Source: Isoetes taiwanensis (lineage: Eukaryota > Streptophyta > Lycopodiopsida > Isoetales > Isoetaceae). Taken from it: 64,000 nucleotides of DNA. Positions 57,540 through 64,000 of the stretch are shown piece after piece (positions within the stretch are counted from its first letter, which is position 1; every line of letters starts with the position of its first letter). The notes below the pieces were generated by a model. It was not told the DNA's origin, did no database searches, and saw nothing but the letters and a program-made list of their open reading frames with translations. A program made the position numbers and the translations under genes. The DNA lies in contig JAJEKV010000011.1 in the NCBI GenBank assembly GCA_021234155.1, forward strand, positions 16,072,441 through 16,136,440, written 5' to 3'.

Positions 57540-58440
57540 CTATGTTCGACTTTGATTCCAATTCGGACTTTTGTCTACAGTCAAACCCAGATACTTATAG
57601 CTTTCAACGACCTCAACTTGCTTACCCTTGTAAAGTAGCCGCACATGATCTGTTTTATTTGCTCCAAAAACAACAGCCTTAGCCTTTTCCAGATTCACCT
57701 GCATACTTTTAGCATCACAAAAATCGGCAAGCACATCCAAATGTCTTTACATCCCCCTCAGATGCTCCGAGATAGCAACACAATATCATCGAAGATATAG
57801 CAAGAGCATAAGTACATACCCATTCAAGGATGTACCATCCCCTCCATGTGCTCTTATCCACCCCTCCAGCTGATCTATGAACAATCCAAAGAAGGTAGGC
57901 GACAAAGGACACCCCTGTTTAACTCCCATATTACTCTCTACTACATCATCACACATTCCAACAAAAGGGAAAGAGAGTTGCACGAGTACTTTTTATAAAG
58001 AACACTTACCGCATGCCTAAGCCCCATCGGGATGCCCAAATCTAACATCCTATGCCCGCAGTTTTGCCTATTCACCATCTCAAAGGCCTTGCTTGAAATC
58101 CACAAACACAAAGATACAAAGGTTTCCTTTTTCCCACCAATTGAATCCATCATAGCACGAAGGGTGACCAAATGGTCGGGTTGTAGACTTTTAGGTCTAA
58201 AGCCCGCTTGGCCTATTGCTCTAGCATTGTGATCCTCCCGCCCAGTTGCTTATCTTGCCCTCAAGTATAGAGGCATACAATTTTGCGTAAAGGTCGCCAA
58301 CCATAATGGTACCGGTAGTTACCCGGATCAGAGTCATCCCTTGACTTGTGCAATGGCACAACCCTATTAACCTCGCCAGGACCTAGGAAACCCATCCCTC
58401 AAAGCCATATTGAACATATCGACCAGCCTATTCAGAATCA
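57540..58440 (-). pseudogene. LINE-C ORF2, degenerate reverse transcriptase
   Basis: Frames 58171-57941, 57983-57786 and 57740-57540 read in order as MVTLRAMMDSIGGKKETF..., GVKQGCPLSPTFFGLFIDQL and MQVNLEKAKAVVFGAN...VESYKYLGL. These are RT blocks around the QGCPLSP and post-YADD regions. The catalytic YADD itself appears degraded (about 57800-57790 reads close to IFDD). Several frameshifts are present. Confidence 0.75.
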
Positions 58441-58500
58441 GCTTCTCCAAATTTATTTAAGCATTTCGCCTTAAGGCCACAAGCATCTGCCGCTTTGCCA

Positions 58501-59841
58501 TTAGCAAGTCTCTTGAGTCCCACCAACATCCTCCGTAAAGGTAAGCATATCATCCATCTCACATGTCTCTTCAGCCATCTTATCCTCAACTCCATGGACA
58601 TGGTATAAATTATGTACATGCTCCATTAGTGCCTCCGCTTGCGACACATTACCCCCATGCTTCAAGGGTTTAAGCCTATTCCAAAATTTCTTTGGATCAA
58701 CCAAATGATTCTTCCACCATTCGCCTATGTTTACGATGTAAATATGCCTTCTTCTTATTTTTGACCAGCTTGGTATACACTCTCCTTTCCGTACTTTTAG
58801 TCGCCTTTGTGCTGCTCTAAATTTTTGCCTCTCTTTGTTTACATTCCATGTCAAACCATCCATTACATGGCAGCCCCCTCCGCTTTGGGTGGGATACAAA
58901 ACATTCATCCGTGATTCAAGCAAAATCCTAGACAACGCCTCACTCATATCCCCTACTGATCTGGGCCATGCAAAAGATGTCATTTTCTGCTCGCATATCT
59001 CGCTATATTCATGAGCTTTATCATACTTGAGAGACATCCATTTACCTTTATATGTATCTTCTTGCTGCCTATGATGCCACTGTACATGAAGTTCAATGAG
59101 CAAAGGTACATGATCTGAGCTTTCATTCTCATCTCCAATGTGTAAGCTAATAACATGTTCTGCAAAAGTAGGTTTGGCAATAACATAATCCACCACACTA
59201 GCATTTTTACAAGTGCGCTTACCAGAGCCTGGGTACCTATCTGTGCCATTGAAGATCACCATCTCAAAACCGCTACACATATGTAAGACATGACGCCCAT
59301 GTGGTGTCAGCCATTTCACATTGTCTTCTGATGTTCTGTTCCATCCAATTGTCTTCAGCTCAGTATCATCCAGCATTTCCAACCATTCTGCTTCTCCATC
59401 TAGGCCCACCAAAGCTGCTTGATGGTTTCCCGTACGCCCATTAAAGTCTCCTAACAATAGCACTTCCCCTGCCAAACCCAAAGCTAGTATATCCTGCTCT
59501 AAGTGAAAGAATGGGTCATCCTTATCCAGATCTCCTTTGTTATACACAGATGATTCCCTTGGGGGGAAATAACAACCAGCTACATATATCTTGTTGCCCC
59601 TACCTGGCAATTCAATCCAAATGTATTGTGCAGTTGCCTTATGTGTCAAAACACACACTGCGTGCGCAATTTCATTGCGAGCATAGCATGCAATACCACC
59701 TGTACCTTTAAGATTCCAGCCCTTCTTATTCCATACTGAATGCAATAGCGTAAAACCAGAAATATCTGGAAGAGCCTTTTCCTCATGCTCACATGTTTCC
59801 AAAAAGAAAACTATGTCTACATTTGCTAGCAAGTCATCCAT
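58501..59841 (-). CDS. LINE-C ORF2, apurinic-like endonuclease domain, intact
   Basis: 446 codons without a stop. The fold is exonuclease-endonuclease-phosphatase, which nicks target DNA for reverse transcription. Motifs are DIVFFLETCEHEE (about residues 9-21), the strand with GTGGIACYARNEIAH (46-60), YVAGCYFPP (86-94), LLLGDFNGRTG (128-138), NASVVDYVIA (213-222) and SDHVPLLIEL (242-251). The first asparagine/glutamate segment lies upstream of this start, so the frame probably begins earlier (a slightly shifted region at 59850-59890). After residue 270 the sequence is the linker to the RT, ending at a frameshift near 58501. It is the best-preserved LINE domain in the window. Confidence 0.85.
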   Translation of the reverse strand: MDDLLANVDIVFFLETCEHEEKALPDISGFTLLHSVWNKKGWNLKGTGGIACYARNEIAHAVCVLTHKATAQYIWIELPGRGNKIYVAGCYFPPRESSVYNKGDLDKDDPFFHLEQDILALGLAGEVLLLGDFNGRTGNHQAALVGLDGEAEWLEMLDDTELKTIGWNRTSEDNVKWLTPHGRHVLHMCSGFEMVIFNGTDRYPGSGKRTCKNASVVDYVIAKPTFAEHVISLHIGDENESSDHVPLLIELHVQWHHRQQEDTYKGKWMSLKYDKAHEYSEICEQKMTSFAWPRSVGDMSEALSRILLESRMNVLYPTQSGGGCHVMDGLTWNVNKERQKFRAAQRRLKVRKGECIPSWSKIRRRHIYIVNIGEWWKNHLVDPKKFWNRLKPLKHGGNVSQAEALMEHVHNLYHVHGVEDKMAEETCEMDDMLTFTEDVGGTQETC

Positions 59842-59911
59842 AGCACAGATCTTACTACTTTTTAACGATTTTACATTCCGAAGAAACTAACCTTGGCGGT
59901 TAAGCTACTTC

Positions 59912-60382
59912 CTATGCATCCTCCACAATCACTTTTCTGCCTCTCCAGTAAGCACGTTGTCCAGCCGCTCTTGCCTTCTTCATCCTCTGAAGATCTTCTC
60001 TTCTCTGCTGAAATTGGGTCTTAGTTAAGTCGTCATTGACCCATATATATTTGCCCTTAAGCAATGTTCGCTTCTGCATAACCCGAGCCTTCGCTTCCTT
60101 GGATGCGCACTTCACCAACACATTCCGTGTTCCTTCCCCCTTCCTTCCAACCCGGTAAGCCTCCAAAATATCCACCTGCACCTGCATATTCTCTGCAAGA
60201 AATGTTTGAACAACCATGCTTGTGTCCTCATTCTCCTTTTCCGGTAGGCCAGAAATTCTGAAATTATTAGCCCTTGACTCCCTTTCATGCATATCAGTCA
60301 AGTGCTCACTCAATTTGTAATGTTCACTCAATTCTGTCTTAGTTAGATTATAGCATTTTTGGGCTTTGTTCTCTGATGTCAA
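59912..60382 (-). CDS. LINE-C ORF1, L1-ORF1-like RNA-binding protein
   Basis: 156 codons. A short helical N-terminus (YNLTKTELSEHYKLSEHLTD) is followed by SRANNFRISGLPEKENED, a strand region (EAYRVGRKGEGTRNVLVKCA), a helix (SKEAKARVMQKRTLLKGKYI) and NDDLTKTQFQQRREDLQRMK. This is the order of the L1 ORF1p RRM and C-terminal domain. LINE-A ORF1 has the same order, and LINE-B lacks such a domain in its visible part. The N-terminal coiled coil is short compared with LINE-A, so the 5' end may be truncated. Confidence 0.75.
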   Translation of the reverse strand: MTSENKAQKCYNLTKTELSEHYKLSEHLTDMHERESRANNFRISGLPEKENEDTSMVVQTFLAENMQVQVDILEAYRVGRKGEGTRNVLVKCASKEAKARVMQKRTLLKGKYIWVNDDLTKTQFQQRREDLQRMKKARAAGQRAYWRGRKVIVEDA

Positions 60383-61640
60383 TGTACAAGCATATTACAC
60401 CACTGTGATAGCTAGCAGATTAGCTCAACTCATGTGAGGCTTGATCACTTATTCCCTTGCTATTCCCAATGCAGGCATTGTATCCCTCTTGGAAGTTTTG
60501 GAAGTCTGGAAGTTATGGAAGCCACTATACAATTTTGTACATTGCAGGCCGTGCAAGCATAATTATCAAGGTATTTTGTGGTTTCTCCATCTCTGTTATT
60601 CAGAATTGCAAAAATGTAGCCGAATGTCCCATAGCAAATTATTAGCTTAGATATTTGACATGAGGTAGTTTCAAAATTGGTATTCCCATTATCCAATTTC
60701 GAACTCTCTATCGCTAATATTTGTAAGAATACACCTCAAAAGCGTAAAAAAATAAAAAAGAAAAAAGAAAAAAGAAAACACTGGAATGTACACCTTATCT
60801 TGAAATCAAAATCCTCAAAGCGTGATACAATAGAGTGATAGGTGCTGGACAATCCCAATTTCTATGATTCGGTTTTATCTCCCACCAACTATGAGGCCCT
60901 TTTCATGTATATACAAGGGTTTGAAAAAATAAAAGTATGTCTATTGGTAGGTATACCAACAAAAATCTCTTGAAAATGGCCCCCTCCATATCCATCATGC
61001 ACTTGCTTTTGGGGCAGCTTCTAAATGACACCCCCTTGCCATTTTTACGATTGTCAAAAAAATATATTGTGTGATTAGCAATCATGGCATTAGCTATAAC
61101 ATTAATAGCCATGCCAGTGACACATGACATGGCTATTTTACCATAAAGTATCCATATAAAAAAAAATATTTTACTAACCCGAGCTCATGCTTCATGCACT
61201 CTATAACATTAGAAATGCCATCTAAAATGTTCTTGGTTTGCTATTGGTGGAAGAAGGGAAAGATCCTTTTGTGAGGTTTCAGAGGAGAAAAGATCCGTAA
61301 CCTCGGCAAACTTGAATCTCAACTGTTGGATCTAGTAGAGTTATTAGTCGTAATGTTCTGCTCGCAATTCAATAAACAAGTAGCACAATTTGATAAACAG
61401 GCAGGCTGTAAGCAGATGCTAGCCCATTTCCATGAGTTTTGGGGGGGATTCGAATAGGGACAAAGGCTCCGGTAGATGGGCAGACTCTGAAGAAAAGGGC
61501 AAAGCAGGCTTTAAAGAAGAGGATGGCTGCTATATTTTGCTCCAGTCTGCTATATTTTGCTTGAAACTGTCGAAAAGAGGATTGATGCCTTGAATCTTTT
61601 GAAAATCTATTGAATTTGAAGTACAAATCTGCTTCGGACG
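60383..61640. other. Intergenic, no gene recognised
   Basis: Contains an A-rich run (aaaaaataaaaaagaaaaaag near 60748) and a short direct repeat (gctatattttgct at 61529 and 61548). No coding evidence. Confidence 0.35.
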
Positions 61641-61652
61641 GACCTCCGGTTA

Positions 61653-61748
61653 AAGGGGATAAACCCTTGGGCTCGCCCATTACGGCAAAAATAAATGGGC
61701 TCGTGTATTTATATGCCGTAATGGGCTCTCCTATGGGTTTAACCCCTT
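61653..61748. repeat. Inverted repeat, arms of about 35 bases
   Basis: The left arm (61653-61687) is aagggg(a)taaaccc...gcccattacggca, and the right arm (61713-61748) is its imperfect reverse complement. The centre contains tgtatttatatg. It could form a cruciform, or be the tip of a small foldback transposon. Confidence 0.75.
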
Positions 61749-62790
61749 CTTCTCGTAAGGTGTATTATATATACAACATGTGAATACATGCCAATGTGGC
61801 ATTTTCTACTCCAAGTTGGTGGTCATGCTAATGTGTAAATGTTAGATTATTATGATACACATTTTCCCCATACCATACATATCATATCGTGGATAAAGTA
61901 TATCCATATCCATAATATCGTATTTCACTTTACATAATAGGAACATCATATTACAGAAATCGTGATGTGAATTGAGGAAAAGTATCCCCATCCAAATGAA
62001 CTTTGGTTCCTCTAATTTGCCCATTCAACCCAATGGGCTACACACACAAAAGACTGTGTGTGTTCATTAATTATTTAGCCATGCTCGCACAACACGTAAA
62101 TATTCCGCAATGGCATCAGTATGTCCTTTTCAAGTCATATATTACGTAACAAAACAGAATTTATATAAAACCATGGACAACTAGTCCAAGGAGCATATTT
62201 GTGGTCAAAGAAATTCGAAGACCAGGCGAACAAACAGTTGGTCAGACATGTTGGTGGTCAATAGCAATGTCAAAGTGAACAGAAAGAAGTGCAATGCGGA
62301 TGCGGGGGATCGAGTGTAAGGCATTATCGCAGACATGGCAGATCGAACATAAGGAACTACTAAAAGCATGGTAGCAAGGTAGCAATTGGTAAGAGCAAGG
62401 GGTCACCCTTGTTAGGGTCGTGACACAATCATGACCGTTGGCTATTCTACAGGATGGAATCACCAACTGTAGGGATTGCGCCACATCAGGCTGACAAGGA
62501 TAACTCTATTTTCGCCCATAGGGAGGAGTAAAGAAATGGGGGTAGAGTTAAGGGGCTTAGAAAAGACATTGTAAATGGGGTGGAGTGAAAGGCATGTGAA
62601 AAGTTTAAAACTAAAAAAAAAAGCAATGGTTGCAACGGTAAGTATTTGGTCATGGGTTCCTTGTTGAGGTACACATTAATCCTCAGATGCCTCTCCTATG
62701 CTGCATTTTACATTTTCATTTTTTCCCATTTTCATTTTTATTTTGTTGCCTTTTCTTTTCCTTTAATATATATTGCTTTGTTTTTCCCGT
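61749..62790. other. Intergenic and promoter region of the right-end gene
   Basis: No coding evidence. The last few hundred bases before about 62800 turn pyrimidine-rich (gtctctctcccg), a common feature of plant leader regions. Confidence 0.35.
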
Positions 62791-63353
62791 TCCGTCTCTC
62801 TCCCGTTTGTAATAGACCCGCCGGACCTTGCCGCGAAGCTTTTGACCATTTTTTTCTTAGCCTGATTTCTCTACCAGTTCTTCAAATCTGGAGTATATTT
62901 TTACCCATTTCTCGATCAGCAGATTAGTTTTATGCTGGAATTCTTTTGTTGGTGATTAATTTAGCTCAAATTCATCAGAAAGTGGTTCCTCTGTCACTCT
63001 GTTCTGCGCTGAAACAGACCCAAAGTTCCATTTTTCCTCTTTCTCGCAGCTTTTTCCTTTTGGGTTTGTTTCTTTATCAGTCTTTTGAATTGTACAAACT
63101 GATTGCCGTTCTATTTAGCTTATTTCTGTGCTCAAACGGACCCAAGCTGTAATTCTTTTGTTTCCGCAACGCTTCGTGTTGCTATACTGTGCAGATTGAT
63201 CCTAAGTTTTATAGCCCAGTTTAAAATCTGTGCGAAATTCATCTTATCGTAAATACCCAAATTCAGTTTTCATTCTGTTCTAGATTTCTCACGTGTTTTC
63301 AATAATCTGAGCGGGCTCTTGAAGATTTTTGGTTCAGTTGATTATTTGAAGTA

Positions 63354-63425
63354 ATGCACAGAAATTTGGCTGCTATTACGGAGATTCTTCTGCGGAAGAT
63401 CATCGAATCAGGCGCTAAAGGTTAA
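63354..63425 (+). promoter_or_regulatory. Upstream ORF of 23 codons in the leader
   Basis: ATG at 63354, stop TAA at 63423-63425, encoding MHRNLAAITEILLRKIIESG and three more residues. It lies 53 bases before the main ATG. It could repress translation of the downstream ORF; alternatively it is the first coding exon with a donor at aaaggttaag, but then phase with the main frame is not obvious. Confidence 0.45.
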
Positions 63426-63478
63426 GTTATTAGTTTCTAGATTTGTTGTGGGATTGTATTTGGGCGAATTGTGTAGAA

Positions 63479-64000
63479 ATGGTATGCATGGTTGCAATGG
63501 ATCAGCCAAGCAACAGACAAGAGAATGTTTGCAGAGGCAAAGCATCGTCTTCATCAAATGAAGAACAGGGCGATGATCAGAAGCAAAATTTCGGTCAAAG
63601 AAAGAATTCGCCAGATCAGGAGGAGCGAAGGGAAGATCAAAAGCAGAAACTTTGCCAAGAAAAAGCTTCTGAATCTGCGAGTCCGACAGAACAAGAACAG
63701 GATCAGACGGCAGCAGAAATATCAAAGCATGTTACAGATCAAGTTTCGAAAGAAGAAGAAGAAGAAGAAGAGAAAATTTTAATCTCAGAGAAGCAGAATC
63801 AGGCTAAGAAAGAAAAGGGGGTGCAGATTTCGCCATCGTCGAGCAAAGAATCAAGCATATCATCAAGCGGATCGCCTGCCAATTCCGACCCAATTAAGCC
63901 GGAAATCTGTACTGATCAAAATGCTGTTAAATTAACAGGGGAGCCGAGCACTCCACAAGGCATAGAACATAAAACTCCTGCTCCTCTTTTTCCTCCCAAA
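63479..64000 (+). CDS. 5' end of an unidentified Gln/Glu/Ser-rich protein (runs out of the window)
   Basis: The ATG at 63479 is the first in a frame with an upstream in-frame TAG (63431-63433). It stays open for 174 codons to the edge. The composition is low-complexity and charged: DQPSNRQENVCRGKASSSS, EEQGDDQKQNFGQRKNSPDQ, an acidic run of seven Glu, then KKEKGVQISPSSSKESSISS and a proline end (EHKTPAPLFPPK). This resembles the disordered N-terminus of a plant nuclear regulator, but no DNA-binding domain has appeared yet. The competing plus-strand frame at 63492-63782 is a basic repeat-driven shadow. A leader of at least several hundred bases and a uORF precede it. Confidence 0.6.
   Translation, partial: MVCMVAMDQPSNRQENVCRGKASSSSNEEQGDDQKQNFGQRKNSPDQEERREDQKQKLCQEKASESASPTEQEQDQTAAEISKHVTDQVSKEEEEEEEKILISEKQNQAKKEKGVQISPSSSKESSISSSGSPANSDPIKPEICTDQNAVKLTGEPSTPQGIEHKTPAPLFPPK

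Larger units (their letters stand above)
56502..60382 (-). mobile_element. LINE-C, L1-like element with (ATTTC)n tail
   Basis: Minus strand, in order: ORF1 (60382-59912), endonuclease (59841-58501), degenerate reverse transcriptase (about 58440-57540) and a C-terminal domain (57128-56568). There follows a 3' UTR ending gatggtctcgaagacgg, then five ATTTC units at 56527-56502 instead of poly(A). The tail block resembles the end of the SINE-like family at 3.9, 4.8 and 10.1 kb. The element is inactive because the RT part is broken. I found no target duplication, so the 5' end could extend slightly above 60382. Confidence 0.85.

Noticed and set aside
63492-63782. Basic 96-residue plus-strand ORF
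   Set aside because: It overlaps the longer open frame from 63479, which has a better start, a preceding in-frame stop and runs to the edge. The basic ORF is a frame shadow ending in a GAA repeat.
1-64000. CRISPR arrays, bacterial operons, riboswitches or rRNA genes
   Set aside because: The introns, LINEs, Helitrons and LTR element show plant nuclear DNA. No regularly spaced repeat array or rRNA-like sequence was seen.

Overview
The window is nuclear DNA from a land plant with a large, transposon-rich genome. The signs are GT-AG introns, plant-type LINEs, a Ty3-type LTR element, Helitrons, pentatricopeptide-repeat (PPR) gene debris and a plant-like DSS1/SEM1 gene. A BcsA-like family-2 glycosyltransferase and the very low gene density make me lean towards a fern. 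That is inference, because there is no taxonomic marker in the window.

Layout. (1) 1.8-7.6 kb: a tandem duplication of a two-exon GT2 (cellulose-synthase superfamily) gene, both copies broken, with 3' flanking repeats in three copies. (2) 7.6-10.2 kb: a Helitron 3' terminus and a short SINE-like insertion. (3) 10.4-17.25 kb, minus strand: a decayed LINE (LINE-A) with ORF1, ORF2 and arrays of 5' tandem repeats. (4) 17.8-21.1 kb: exon-like remnants, a foldback element and a PPR pseudogene. (5) 21.4-42.5 kb: a nested stack. LINE-B is split by a 17-kb LTR retrotransposon whose 5' LTR holds an inverted solo LTR and a 3.8-kb Helitron. I could define the ends and most target-site duplications base by base. 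(6) 42.5-48 kb: exon-like blocks of an unidentified minus-strand gene, dispersed repeats with tRNA-like boxes, a MITE-like foldback and another Helitron 3' end. (7) 48.2-51.2 kb: the gene island, with an intact two-exon DSS1/SEM1 gene and a four-exon unidentified gene on the other strand. (8) 51.4-54.5 kb: a LINE endonuclease scrap, an unidentified broken ORF and tRNA-like repeats. (9) 56.5-60.4 kb, minus strand: LINE-C with a pentanucleotide tail. (10) 62.8-64 kb: the 5' end of a plus-strand gene that runs out of the window.

The genes do not form a pathway. DSS1 (proteasome and BRCA2 partner) is the only confidently identified intact gene. The most informative content is structural: the nested insertions, a Helitron carrying exon-like pieces, a SINE-like family whose tail resembles the end of LINE-C, and repeated sequences that still encode a conserved peptide.
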